Positions 30,466-52,973 of a stretch of 64,000 nucleotides of DNA are shown here, piece after piece (position 1 is the stretch's first letter; each line of letters begins with the position of its first letter). A program made the translations under genes and the position numbers. The DNA is taken from positions 47,553 through 111,552 of the forward strand of contig NZ_JAODTZ010000033.1 of NCBI RefSeq assembly GCF_025399795.1, in the 5' to 3' direction. The stretch is from Streptomyces rhizosphaerihabitans (GTDB lineage Bacteria > Actinomycetota > Actinomycetes > Streptomycetales > Streptomycetaceae). The notes below the pieces were generated by a model. That model saw only the letters and a program-made list of their open reading frames with translations, had not been told where the DNA came from and did no database searches.

Positions 30466-31418
30466 CGCGCGATCGCCTCCTTGTCCTTGCTCGTGTCCTT
30501 GCCGGTGTTCTCGGTCAGGGCGAGGAAGACGTCGTCGAGGTCGGGTGTGTGCACGGAGAATTCCTGGGCGTTGAGGGTGTGTTCGTCGAGCCGGTCCAGC
30601 AGGGCCCGCAGCGACCTGGACTGGCCGTCGCTGGGTACCCGCAGGGTCAGTTCCTCCTCGTCCGCGGTGGAGTCGGTGAAGACGCGTGCCGCCTCGCCGA
30701 GTTCGAAGGGGTCGGCGAAGCGGAGCCTGACGTGGGTGCCGGGGAGCTGGCGCTTGAGTTCGTCGGCCGTGCCCTGGGCGACCAGTCGGCCCTGGTTGAG
30801 CACCGCGATCCGGTCGGCGAGCTGGTCGGCTTCCTCGAGGTACTGGGTGGTGAGGAAGATGGTGGTGCCGTCGGCCACCAGTTCGCGGACGATTCCCCAC
30901 ATGGTGCGCCGGCTGCGCGGGTCGAGACCCGTGGTCGGCTCGTCCAGGAAGATGATCTGCGGGTTGCCGACCAGGGTCATCGCCAGGTCCAGTTTGCGGC
31001 GCATGCCGCCGGAGTAGGTCGAGGCCATCTTGTCGGCCGATTCCACCAGGTCGAAGCGTTCCAGCAGCCGGGTGACCGTCTGGTCGCCGGAGCGCAGGCG
31101 CTTGAGGTCCGCCATCAGCTGCAGATTCTCGCGGCCCGTCAGCAGATCGTCCACCGCGGCGAACTGGCCGGTCACTCCGATGGCCGCGCGTACGTCCTTG
31201 GTCGCGGTCGCCACGTCGTGCCCCGCGACGTGCACCGTTCCGGCGTCGGCCGTCAGCAGGGTCGTCAGGACGTTCACCGTCGTCGTCTTGCCCGCCCCGT
31301 TCGGGCCGAGCATGGAGAAAACCGATCCCGCGGCGACGTCGAAGTCGATGCCGTCGAGGACGACTTTGTCGCCGTATGCCTTGCGTAGTCCTGAAACTGC
31401 GATCGCGGAACTCGTCAT
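30462..31418 (-). CDS. ABC transporter ATP-binding protein (DrrA-like)
   Basis: 318 residues. Walker A GPNGAGKTTT, Q-loop TGQFAAVDD, signature YSGGMRRKLD, Walker B IIFLDEPTTGLDP and switch LTTQYLEEAD are all intact. The C-terminal 90 residues match the extension of daunorubicin-resistance ATPases. It powers the permease encoded immediately downstream with a four-base overlap. It comes after a hairpin that follows the type II thioesterase, so it may need its own promoter or readthrough. Confidence 0.95.
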   Translation of the reverse strand: MTSSAIAVSGLRKAYGDKVVLDGIDFDVAAGSVFSMLGPNGAGKTTTVNVLTTLLTADAGTVHVAGHDVATATKDVRAAIGVTGQFAAVDDLLTGRENLQLMADLKRLRSGDQTVTRLLERFDLVESADKMASTYSGGMRRKLDLAMTLVGNPQIIFLDEPTTGLDPRSRRTMWGIVRELVADGTTIFLTTQYLEEADQLADRIAVLNQGRLVAQGTADELKRQLPGTHVRLRFADPFELGEAARVFTDSTADEEELTLRVPSDGQSRSLRALLDRLDEHTLNAQEFSVHTPDLDDVFLALTENTGKDTSKDKEAIAR

Positions 31419-31524
31419 GCCGCAACTGTCCCTGCGGTGCCTGACATTGGCCTGTCACACCCCTGGCACGGCCCCTGAATCCCGCTGGATGAGGGGGCGG
31501 GCGCGGTCGAGTGCGGTGAGTGCG

Positions 31525-31560
31525 CGAGAAGGGCGTCCGCCGGGGCGGACGCCCTTCTCG
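31525..31560 (-). terminator. hairpin between type II thioesterase and exporter genes
   Basis: Perfect 17-bp arms at 31525-31541 and 31544-31560 with only two loop bases. It lies 41 bases past the thioesterase stop and about 105 bases before the ATPase start, so it can end or attenuate NRPS transcription ahead of the exporter. Confidence 0.75.
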
Positions 31561-31601
31561 ATACCGCGGCCCGGCGTCTCCGGCGGGCCCGCGCGCTCAC
31601 C

Positions 31602-32324
31602 TCACGGGCGGCCGTGTGCGGACTGCGCCTCGATCACGTCCAGGATCTGCGGGCCGTGATCGACCAGGTACATGTGATCGCCCGGGAACTCGACACAGGT
31701 GAAGCCGCCTGTGGTCGCGTCCCGCCATTGCCGGGCCTCTTGCGCGGTGACCAGTCCGTCGTGGTCGCCGCGCAGCGAGCAGATCGGGACCGACACCGGT
31801 GTGTCGGTGCTGGGGAGGTAGTTCTCGTGCATCTCGCAGTCGGCCTGCAGCGTGGGGAGGATCAGTTCGCGCATCTCGGGGTGGTCGAGGGCTTCGTGGC
31901 GAAAGCCCGCGAACTCCTCGACCCGGGCGAGGAATTCCTCGTCCTGGAGTCCCGTCGCCCGCCTCTCGCGCTGGGTCCAGGGCCCCGGCGAGCCGCTGAC
32001 GACCAGCCGTTCGACGTGCACGTCGCGCGTGCTGAGCAGGTGCGCCAGTTCGTAGGCGAGCACCGCGCCCAGGCTGTGCCCGAACAGTACGACCCGGCTG
32101 CCCTCGCCGAGGTCGGCGACGATGTCGTCGATCTCGTTCTTGGCCGCCTCGACGACGTTGCGGTACGGCTCGTCCAGGATCCGCCGCTCCCTGCCGGGCA
32201 GTTCGACCGAGGTCACCCGCCACCGGCCGGCGGCCAGCTCCTGCCACGGGTGGAAGAAGGAGGGGCCCGCTCCGGCGAACGGCACGCACAGCAGCGTGGT
32301 CCGCTCCCCCGATTGCGCTGACAT
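31602..32324 (-). CDS. type II (editing) thioesterase
   Basis: 240 residues from ATG at 32322-32324, six bases after AGGA; a GTG at 32385-32387 overlapping the NRPS stop would add 21 residues and is the alternative. Alpha/beta-hydrolase with LLCVPFAGAG, VELPGRE, the Ser nucleophile in FGHSLG and a C-terminal PGDHMYL with the catalytic His. It contrasts with the Cys-bearing homologue at 15986-16723. Expected role: removing mis-primed or stalled acyl groups from carrier domains of the assembly line. It directly follows the terminal NRPS gene. Confidence 0.93.
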   Translation of the reverse strand: MSAQSGERTTLLCVPFAGAGPSFFHPWQELAAGRWRVTSVELPGRERRILDEPYRNVVEAAKNEIDDIVADLGEGSRVVLFGHSLGAVLAYELAHLLSTRDVHVERLVVSGSPGPWTQRERRATGLQDEEFLARVEEFAGFRHEALDHPEMRELILPTLQADCEMHENYLPSTDTPVSVPICSLRGDHDGLVTAQEARQWRDATTGGFTCVEFPGDHMYLVDHGPQILDVIEAQSAHGRP

Positions 32325-32383
32325 GCCGGATCCTGCCACGTCGACCAGCTCCTCTCGCTCGTTTCCCGGTCGGTTCCGTCCGC

Positions 32384-37369
<4,986 letters not shown>

Positions 37370-37374
37370 GGGTT

Positions 37375-45153
<7,779 letters not shown>

Positions 45154-45163
45154 CGTGCTTCTC

Positions 45164-48100
45164 CTAAACGTTCATCTGTCGCAGCTGGAGGCGGTTCGAC
45201 TTGGCCGACTTCTCGATCCGGGCCGCCAGTTCGGCGACGGTCGGGCTGCGGAACACCGTCGTGACCTTGACGTCGACGTCGAGCTCGTTGCGTATGCGGC
45301 CGACCAGCCGGGTGGCCAGCAGCGAATGCCCGCCGTTGTCGAAGAAGTCGACGTCGATGCCGACCTCCTGCACCCCGAGCAGCTCAGCGAACAGCCGGCA
45401 CAGGACTTCCTCGTTGTGGTTGCGCGGTCCTCGTCCGGTCTCGGCCCCGGTGCGCTCCGGTGCGGGCAGCGCGTTGCGGTCGAGCTTGCCGCTGGGTGTG
45501 GTGGGGAACGCGGCGAGCGGCACGATCGCCGAGGGGACCATGTACTGCGGCAGGTGCTCGCGGGCCAGGTCCGTCAGGGCTGTCAGGTCCAGCGCGGCGG
45601 GATCCGTGTGGCCGCCGGGGACGACGTAGGCGACCAGGCGCTGGTCGTCGGCGTGGTCCTCGCGTACGACGGCGACCGCGCTGTCGACGTCGGGGTGTGC
45701 GGTCAGCGCCTGCTCGATCTCGCCGAGCTCGATGCGGAACCCGCGGATCTTCACCTGGAAGTCGGAGCGGCCGATGTACTCGACCTGGCCGTCCGTGTTC
45801 CACCTGACGACATCGCCGGTGCGGTACATCCGGGTTCCCGGCTCGCCGAAGGGGCAGGCGACGAACCGGTTCGCGGTCAGCGCGCTCTGTCCGAGGTAGC
45901 CGCGGGCCAGCTGGGTGCCGGCGAGGTAGAGCTCGCCGGTGACCCCGGGGGCGACCGGGCGCAGCGCCGTGTCCAGTACGTAGACCTGGGTGTTCCACAC
46001 CGGTGTGCCGATCGGCACCCGGTCGGCGCCCGGTAGGTGCTGCCAGGCGGTGACTTCCACGGACGCCTCGGTGGGGCCGTAGAGGTTGTTGGCGGTGCAG
46101 CCGGGCAGCAGTTCGGTGAACCGGTTGGCGAGCGTGGCGGGGAAGGCCTCGCCCGCGACCTCGATCCAGCGCAGGCTGGTGCAGTCCTTGGCGGCGGGTT
46201 CGGCGACGAACGCCTCCAGCAGGGACGGCACGAAGTCCGCGCCGGTCACGTGCTCGCGCCGCATCAGCTCGGCGAGATAGGCGGGGTCGCGGCGTCCGTC
46301 GGGGCGGGCGATGACGACGGCGGCGCCGGCCTGCAGGGGTGCGAACAGTTCCGGCACCGACACGTCGAAGCTCGCCGTGGTGCTGAGCAGCACCCGGTCC
46401 TGGGGCGTGACGTCGAAGTGCGCCAGGCCCCACGCGAGCCGGTTCATGATCGACCGGTGGGCGACCGGTACGCCCTTGGGGCCGCCGGTGGAGCCGGAGG
46501 TGTAGATGACGTAGGCGGCGTTGTCCGGGGACAGGGTGCGCCGCGGGTTCGTGTCGGGGTGTGCGGACACGTCGGGCAGTGCGCTGTCCAGGACCAGCAG
46601 CGGCTTCGCGCTCTCCAGCACCTGGCGCACCCGGTCCTGGGGCAGTTCGGTGTCGATGGGCAGGTAGGCGGCGCCGGCCTTGACCACCGCGTAGAGCGCC
46701 ACCATGAGGTCCACGGAGCGGGGGATGCGCACCGCGACGAGGTGTTCGGGGCCCGCGCCCTGCTCGATGAGCCAGTGGGCGAGGCGGTTGGCGCGGTGGT
46801 TGAACTCTTCGTAGGTGAGCGTCTCGTGTTCGCCGATGAGCGCGACGCGCTCGGGGTCGCGTTCCACCTGGGCCTCGAACGCGTCCGGCAGGGTGGTCGC
46901 GGGCAGCGGATGCGCGGTGTCGTTGATCCGGCGCACCAGCCGGTCGTGTTCGTCCTCGCCCAGCACCTCGATCGCGGCCACCGGTGCCGACGGGTCATGG
47001 AGCACCTGGTCGAGGACGCGGACGAGGCGGGCGGCGATCGTCTCGGCCGCGCCGTGGTCGAAGAGGCTGGTCTGGTAGTCGAGGGAGAGCCGCAGGTAGG
47101 GGTCGGAGGAGTTGAGGGTGAGGGGGTAGTGCGAGCCGGCGTACGGGCGGATGGCGTCGATGGTCAGGCCCGCCGCGGTGTTCGCGTCGACGATGCCCTC
47201 GCGGTCGATGGGGTAGTTCTCGAACACGACGATGGTGTCGAACAGGGCGGGCAGCTGGGCGCCGCGCTGGATGTCGGCCAGGCCGTAGTAGTGGTGGTCC
47301 AGGAGGGTGATCTGCCGGTTCTGCAGGTCGGTGATGACGTCGCCCACGCTGTGGCCGGGCCGGCACAGTGCCCTGGTCGGCAGGGTGTTGATGAACAGGC
47401 CGACCATTTCGTCCGAGCCGGTCAGGTCCGCCGGGCGGCCGTTGACGGCGGCGCCGAACACGACGTCCTGCTGCCCGGTCAGTTTCGACAGCAGGATCGC
47501 CCAGGCGCCCTGCAGGAGCGTGTTGAGGGTGACCCCGAGTTCGGCTGCGCGCCGGGCGAGTTCGCGGCCCTTGTCGATCGACAGCGGTACCTCGACCCGG
47601 CCCAGTGAGGATGCCTCCCCGGTGGGGGCCAGGTCCGCGGCCACGAGGGTCGGCTGGTCGAATCCGTCGAGTTCGCTCTTCCACCGGGCGGCGGAGGCCT
47701 GGCGGTCCTGGCGGGACAGCCAGGCCAGGTAGTCGCCGTAGGAGCGGACCGGGGCGAGTTCGCCGGTGCCCGCGTACAGCCGGATCAGGTCCGTGATGAC
47801 CAGCGGCGAGGACCAGCCGTCGAAGAGGGTGTGGTGCGCGGTGATGACGAGCTTGGCCTTCTGCGGCCCGCAGGTGAGCAGGGCCAGGCGGATGAGCGGC
47901 GGCCGGGTGGGGTCGAGTTGGTCGGCCCGGTCCTCGGCGAGGGCGGCGTCCAGGGCCGCGTCCTGCTCGGCCTCGCTGCGGCCGCTCAGATCGGTGTGCC
48001 GCCAGGGCAGGGTGACGTGCTGCGCCACGACCTGCACCGGGTCGCCGTCGGCGGTGGTGAGGAACGCGGAGCGCAGGTTCGGGTACCGCTCGAGGAGTTG

Positions 48101-51100
48101 CTGCCCGGCCGCGCGGATGCGGGCCGGGTCCACGGGTCCGGACAGGTGCAGGACGAACTGCATGTGGTAGACGTCGAAGGCGCCGTCGGCGAGGGCTGCC
48201 TGGAACTGGATGCCGGACTGTCCCGGGGCCTGCGGCCACACCTGGGCCAGCGGGCCGTAGCTCTTCTCCCAGGCCTCGATGTCGCCCTGGCGCACCGTGA
48301 CCAGCGGGGCGTCGGAGGGGGTGAGCCCGCCGGTGTGCGGGCGGGCGGCGTACGCGGCCATGCCGTGCAGCACCTCGACCCACAACTGGGCCAGTTCGCT
48401 TGCCCGTTCGCGGGACAGCACGCCGGTGGGGAACATGAAGGCGGCCTGCAGCCGGGTGCCGTCGGGGGTGTCGGTGGCGACCGAGTTGACCTCCAGCGCG
48501 GACAGGGCGGGCAGGTCCGGGTCGGGTACCGCGAGCAGTTCGGCGGACCAGGACGCCGGTCCCCACCCGTGGGCGCGCAGGTGCTCGGGCACATCCGCGC
48601 CGGTGATCCGGCCGAGGTAGTTGAACCCGATCTGCGGCGCCGGGTACTGGGCGAGCTGCTCGGCACTGTCCGGGTTCAGGTAGCGCAGCAGTGCGTAGCC
48701 GATGCCCTTGTCCGGGATCCGGCGCAGCTGTTCCTTGACCCGTTTGACCGCCGTCCCGGCGGCGTCGCCGCCGGCCAGCACGTCGGCCACGTCCAGGCCG
48801 CGCACATCGATGCGGGCCGGGTACATGCTGGTGAACCATCCGATGGTGCGGGACAGGTCGGCGCCGGGGGCGATGTCCTCCTCGCGGCCGTGGCCCTCCA
48901 GGCGGACCAGTATCGAGCCGTCGGCGCCGCGCCAGTGGTCGACCGCCAGGGCGAGGGCGGCGAGCAGGACGTCGGTGCCGGTGCCCCTGAACGCGGCGGG
49001 GAGCCTGGTCAGTACCGCGTCGGTGACGTCGGCGGGCAGCTGCACCCGCACGGTGTCGACGGTGGACCACACGTCCGCCTTCGGGTCGAAGGCCCGGGTG
49101 CCCAGCGGGGGGTCACTCGCCTCGAGCAGGTCCCGCCAGTAGGCCAGTTCCGCTTCGCGCTGCTCGGAGAGTGCCTCGTCGGCGAGCGCCGCCGCCCAGC
49201 GGCGGGCCGAGGTGCCGACCGCGGGCAGCTCGGGGGCGCGGCCGGAGCGGACCTGCTGCCAGGCCTCGGCGAGGTCCGACATGAGGATGCGCCAGGAGAC
49301 GCCGTCCACCACCAGGTGGTGCAGCACCACGAGCAGTCTGCCCGCACCCGATGGCGGGGCGAACCAGACGAAGTCCGCCATGGTCCCGGCGTGCGGGTCG
49401 AGCCGGCCGACCGCGTCGTCCAGTTCCGTCCTCGCCGCCGCCAGCGTGGACGGTTTCTCCCAGTGGCCGTCGCAGTCGACCCGGCGGATCAGGTCCGCCG
49501 CCCGCACGGTGCCCGCCGCGCGGGCGAGGAGCAGCGGCTCCTCGCCGTGCACGAGCTGGGCGCGCAGCAGGTCGTGCCGGTCCAGGACGGCGTCGAGCGT
49601 GGCGGCGAGGCCGTCCGCGTCGATGTTGTCGGGCAGTTCGAGGACCATCGACATGGCGAACCGGTCCGTTCCGCCGCCGTGCTCGAAGACCTGCCGGGCC
49701 ACCGGCGGCAGCGGCATCGGGCCGATGCCGCCGCCATCGTCCTCCTCGAGTACGGGCACCCGGCCCCGGCGGGCGGACGCCGCCTCGGCGAGGCGGGCCG
49801 CCGTGCGGCACTCGAAGATCTCCCGGGTGGAGAGCTCAAGTCCCCGGGCCCGGGCCCGGGCCACCACCTGGATGGAGCGCAGGCTGTCGCCGCCGGCCGC
49901 GAAGAAGTCGTCGTCGATGCCGACCCGGTCCACCCCGAGGACGTCCGCGTACGCCGCCGTGATGATCGTCTCGGCCTCGGTGCGCGGCTCCCGGTAGACC
50001 TCGCCGCCGAACTCCGGTTCGGGCAGCGCCGAGCGGTCCAGTTTGCCGGTCGGGCCGAGCGGCAGCCGGCCCAGCGCCACGAAGGCGGAGGGCACCATGT
50101 AGTCGGGCAGCCGGGTGGCGACGAACCTGCGCAGTTCGGCGGCCGAGGCTCCGGCCAGCACGTCCACGTCGCCGATCCCGCCGGCGCCGTCGTCGCCGAC
50201 GCCTCCTTCGCCGGTGTGCACCACGTACGCGACGAGCCGCCGGCCGCCCGCGGGGACCTCCCGGCTGATCACCACCGCCTCGCTGATCCCGGGGTGCTGG
50301 GTGATCGCCGCCTCGACCTCGGCCGTCTCGATGCGGAAGCCGCGCACCTTGACCTGGCCGTCGCCGCGGCCGACGCATTCCAGCTGCCCGCGCGCGTTCC
50401 AGCGGGCCAGGTCGCCGGTGCGGTACATCCGCTCGCCGGCGGGGCCGAACGGGCTGGCCACGTAGCGTTCGGCGGTCAGGCCCGGGCGGCCGTGGTAGCC
50501 GCGGCCCAGGCAGGTCCCGACCACGTACAGCTCGCCGATCACGCCCTGCGGGACCGGGGCGAGTCCCGGGCCCAGCACGTAGGCGCGCATGTTGCCCAGC
50601 GGGGTGCCGATGGGCGCGACGTCGCTGTCCACCCACTCCTCGGAGGCCGCCAGGCAGAACGTGGTGGCGTAGAAACTCTCGCTCTGCCCGTAGGAGTTGA
50701 CGATCCGCACGCCGGGCAGGGTCTCGCGGACCTGCTTCACCAGCCGGCCCGGGAGCACGTCGCCCGCGAAGACGACGGTGCGCACGTGGGGCGCCTTGTG
50801 CAGGTGGCCGACCAGTTCCCCCAGGACCGAGGGGACCCCGCTGATCACGTGGCCGTCCCAGCTGTCGCGTTCGCCGAGCGCCAGCGCGTTCGCCACCACC
50901 TCGGCCGTGCCGCCGGTGGTCAGGGCGGTCAGCAGCTCGAAGACCGAGACGTCGAAGTTGACCGAGGTGGCGGCCAGCATCCGCCAGCCGGGCGGCACGT
51001 CCAGGACGCGCACCAGTTCCCGTACGCCGTCCACGACGCCCCGGTGGGTGATCGCGGCGCCCTTCGGCTCGCCCGTGGAGCCGGAGGTGTACATCACGTA

Positions 51101-52930
51101 CGCGAGGTTGTCCGGGCCCAGCGGCGCGATCCGGTCCGTGTCGTGCGGTGCCCCCGCGGGCGTGCCCCATTGCGTGCGGCGGTCGAGGCGGACGCACTCG
51201 ATGTCGTTGTCCGGCAGGTTCTGCCACGTCGTGGTGTCGGTGACCGCGAAACGCGGAGCCGCCTGGGACAGCACGCTCTGCGCCCGCCCGCTGAGGTACT
51301 GCGGGTCCAACGGCACATACCCGGCACCGGACTTGAGGATCCCGAGCAGGCCGGCCACCAGGTCCTCGGTGCGCGCGAGCGCGAGGAGCACCAGGTGCTC
51401 CGGCCCGGCGCCGCGCCGGATGAGTTCCCACGCGACGCTGTTCGCCCGCTCCTCCAGCTCCCGGTAGGTCAGCGTCCGCCCGTCGCACACGATGGCCGGG
51501 GCGTCGGGTGTTCTGGCCGCCTGGCGCTCGAACAGCTCCGGGACCGTCGTCCCGGACACCGCTGCGGTGCTGTCGTCGACGCGGGTGAGCAGCAGGTCCC
51601 GCTCGGTGGCGTCGAGGACGTCGAGGGTGGCGACGGGGCGCTCCGGGTCGGCGGTGAGCTTCTCCAGTACCCGCACGAAGCGCTGCGCGATGCGCTCGGC
51701 GGTCGTCCGGTCGAAGAGGCTGGTGGCGTACTCCAGACGGCAGTGCGCGCCGCCCGAGCTGCTGGGGAGCAGGTCGAAGAACAGGTCGAACTTGGCTGTC
51801 TGTGTCTCGAGGCGCTCGGTGCGGACGCCGAGGCCGGGCAGCTGCAGATCCGGTACGGGCGGCTGCCAGGAGAGCATGACCTGGAAGTACGGGTTGTAGG
51901 CGGTGGAGCGGTCCGGGTTGAGCAGTTCCACCAGCCGCTCGAAGGGCATGTCCTGGTGGTCGTAGGCGGCCAGGGACCGCTCGCGCACCCGCTGCAGGAG
52001 CCGGCTGAACGTCGGGGTGCCGGAGAGGTCGACGCGCAGCACCCAGGTGTTGACGAAGAACCCGACGAGGTCGCGCAGTTCCTCGTCGGTGCGGTCGGTG
52101 ATCGGCGCGCCGATGCTCACGTCGTCACCGCAGCCCAGGTGGTGCAGGAGCACCGCCAGCGCCGCGTGCATGACCATCGAGACCGTGGTGTCCTGCTCCG
52201 CGGCGAGGTTCTCCACGGCTGCGAGCAGGTCGGGGCCGATCGTGAACGGGACCCGGTCGCCGTCGGGGCTCATCACGCGGGGGCGCGGGCGGTCCGTCGG
52301 CAGGGCCAGCGGCTGCGGCAGATCGGCCAGGGCCTCGCGCCAGTACGTCAGCTGACCGGCCGCCAGGCTGTCCGGGTCGCCCTCGTCGCCGAGCAGGTCC
52401 CGCTGCCACAGCGTGTAGTCCGCGTACTGCACGGGCAGCGGCTCCCACGCCGGGGCGCCGCCCTGCCGGCGGGCCGCGTAGGCGGTGGTGAGGTCGTGGA
52501 ACAGCGGCCCGAAGGACTCCCCGTCCACGGCGATGTGGTGCGCCACCACGACCAGGGTGTGCTCGCGGGCACCGCAGCGCACCAGCAGGGCGCGGATCGG
52601 CGCGTCGGCGGCCAGGTCGAAGGTCGCGGTGGCCACCTCCTCGACCGCCGCGGCCCGCTCCTGCTCCCCCGCCGCCTCGGCGACCGGCAGGTGGAACGGC
52701 TGGTGGCCGGGTGCCAGCACCTGCTGGTGCGGAACGCCGTCGTCGTCCTCGGCGATCACCGTGCGCAGCACCTCGTGCCGGTCGATGACGTCGCGGAGCG
52801 CCTCCTGCAGCGCCCCCACGTCCAGTTCACCGCTCAGCCGCAGGGCGAAGGCGCCGTTGTAGGTCGGCGAAGGGCCTTCGAAGCGGTCCACGAACCACAG
52901 CCGACGCTGCGCGAACGACAACGGGATCAT
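45164..52930 (-). CDS. NRPS, two modules C-A-PCP-E-C-A-PCP
   Basis: 2588 residues; ATG follows GGAG. C 1-435 (HHIAVDG at 131-137), A about 455-985, PCP with Ser1016 (FFAAGGDS), E about 1065-1505 (HHLVVDGVSW, EGHGRE), C about 1520-1960 (HHTLFDG), A about 1980-2490, PCP about 2505-2575 (DNGGHS). First A residues by eye: D,V,F,S,V,A,S,Y,A, the set I recall for piperazic acid in kutzneride- and polyoxypeptin-type synthetases; the E domain makes it D. Second A: D,V,P,D,E,A,L,V,E, close to the terminal module's A domain, substrate unknown. Its first domain is a condensation domain, so a donor amino acid on another protein is needed; the stand-alone A/PCP pair upstream is a candidate. Confidence 0.95.
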   Translation of the reverse strand: MIPLSFAQRRLWFVDRFEGPSPTYNGAFALRLSGELDVGALQEALRDVIDRHEVLRTVIAEDDDGVPHQQVLAPGHQPFHLPVAEAAGEQERAAAVEEVATATFDLAADAPIRALLVRCGAREHTLVVVAHHIAVDGESFGPLFHDLTTAYAARRQGGAPAWEPLPVQYADYTLWQRDLLGDEGDPDSLAAGQLTYWREALADLPQPLALPTDRPRPRVMSPDGDRVPFTIGPDLLAAVENLAAEQDTTVSMVMHAALAVLLHHLGCGDDVSIGAPITDRTDEELRDLVGFFVNTWVLRVDLSGTPTFSRLLQRVRERSLAAYDHQDMPFERLVELLNPDRSTAYNPYFQVMLSWQPPVPDLQLPGLGVRTERLETQTAKFDLFFDLLPSSSGGAHCRLEYATSLFDRTTAERIAQRFVRVLEKLTADPERPVATLDVLDATERDLLLTRVDDSTAAVSGTTVPELFERQAARTPDAPAIVCDGRTLTYRELEERANSVAWELIRRGAGPEHLVLLALARTEDLVAGLLGILKSGAGYVPLDPQYLSGRAQSVLSQAAPRFAVTDTTTWQNLPDNDIECVRLDRRTQWGTPAGAPHDTDRIAPLGPDNLAYVMYTSGSTGEPKGAAITHRGVVDGVRELVRVLDVPPGWRMLAATSVNFDVSVFELLTALTTGGTAEVVANALALGERDSWDGHVISGVPSVLGELVGHLHKAPHVRTVVFAGDVLPGRLVKQVRETLPGVRIVNSYGQSESFYATTFCLAASEEWVDSDVAPIGTPLGNMRAYVLGPGLAPVPQGVIGELYVVGTCLGRGYHGRPGLTAERYVASPFGPAGERMYRTGDLARWNARGQLECVGRGDGQVKVRGFRIETAEVEAAITQHPGISEAVVISREVPAGGRRLVAYVVHTGEGGVGDDGAGGIGDVDVLAGASAAELRRFVATRLPDYMVPSAFVALGRLPLGPTGKLDRSALPEPEFGGEVYREPRTEAETIITAAYADVLGVDRVGIDDDFFAAGGDSLRSIQVVARARARGLELSTREIFECRTAARLAEAASARRGRVPVLEEDDGGGIGPMPLPPVARQVFEHGGGTDRFAMSMVLELPDNIDADGLAATLDAVLDRHDLLRAQLVHGEEPLLLARAAGTVRAADLIRRVDCDGHWEKPSTLAAARTELDDAVGRLDPHAGTMADFVWFAPPSGAGRLLVVLHHLVVDGVSWRILMSDLAEAWQQVRSGRAPELPAVGTSARRWAAALADEALSEQREAELAYWRDLLEASDPPLGTRAFDPKADVWSTVDTVRVQLPADVTDAVLTRLPAAFRGTGTDVLLAALALAVDHWRGADGSILVRLEGHGREEDIAPGADLSRTIGWFTSMYPARIDVRGLDVADVLAGGDAAGTAVKRVKEQLRRIPDKGIGYALLRYLNPDSAEQLAQYPAPQIGFNYLGRITGADVPEHLRAHGWGPASWSAELLAVPDPDLPALSALEVNSVATDTPDGTRLQAAFMFPTGVLSRERASELAQLWVEVLHGMAAYAARPHTGGLTPSDAPLVTVRQGDIEAWEKSYGPLAQVWPQAPGQSGIQFQAALADGAFDVYHMQFVLHLSGPVDPARIRAAGQQLLERYPNLRSAFLTTADGDPVQVVAQHVTLPWRHTDLSGRSEAEQDAALDAALAEDRADQLDPTRPPLIRLALLTCGPQKAKLVITAHHTLFDGWSSPLVITDLIRLYAGTGELAPVRSYGDYLAWLSRQDRQASAARWKSELDGFDQPTLVAADLAPTGEASSLGRVEVPLSIDKGRELARRAAELGVTLNTLLQGAWAILLSKLTGQQDVVFGAAVNGRPADLTGSDEMVGLFINTLPTRALCRPGHSVGDVITDLQNRQITLLDHHYYGLADIQRGAQLPALFDTIVVFENYPIDREGIVDANTAAGLTIDAIRPYAGSHYPLTLNSSDPYLRLSLDYQTSLFDHGAAETIAARLVRVLDQVLHDPSAPVAAIEVLGEDEHDRLVRRINDTAHPLPATTLPDAFEAQVERDPERVALIGEHETLTYEEFNHRANRLAHWLIEQGAGPEHLVAVRIPRSVDLMVALYAVVKAGAAYLPIDTELPQDRVRQVLESAKPLLVLDSALPDVSAHPDTNPRRTLSPDNAAYVIYTSGSTGGPKGVPVAHRSIMNRLAWGLAHFDVTPQDRVLLSTTASFDVSVPELFAPLQAGAAVVIARPDGRRDPAYLAELMRREHVTGADFVPSLLEAFVAEPAAKDCTSLRWIEVAGEAFPATLANRFTELLPGCTANNLYGPTEASVEVTAWQHLPGADRVPIGTPVWNTQVYVLDTALRPVAPGVTGELYLAGTQLARGYLGQSALTANRFVACPFGEPGTRMYRTGDVVRWNTDGQVEYIGRSDFQVKIRGFRIELGEIEQALTAHPDVDSAVAVVREDHADDQRLVAYVVPGGHTDPAALDLTALTDLAREHLPQYMVPSAIVPLAAFPTTPSGKLDRNALPAPERTGAETGRGPRNHNEEVLCRLFAELLGVQEVGIDVDFFDNGGHSLLATRLVGRIRNELDVDVKVTTVFRSPTVAELAARIEKSAKSNRLQLRQMNV

Positions 52931-52973
52931 TGTTTCTCCAAATCGGCAGCACCATGAGGGAGCACGTGGTCAC

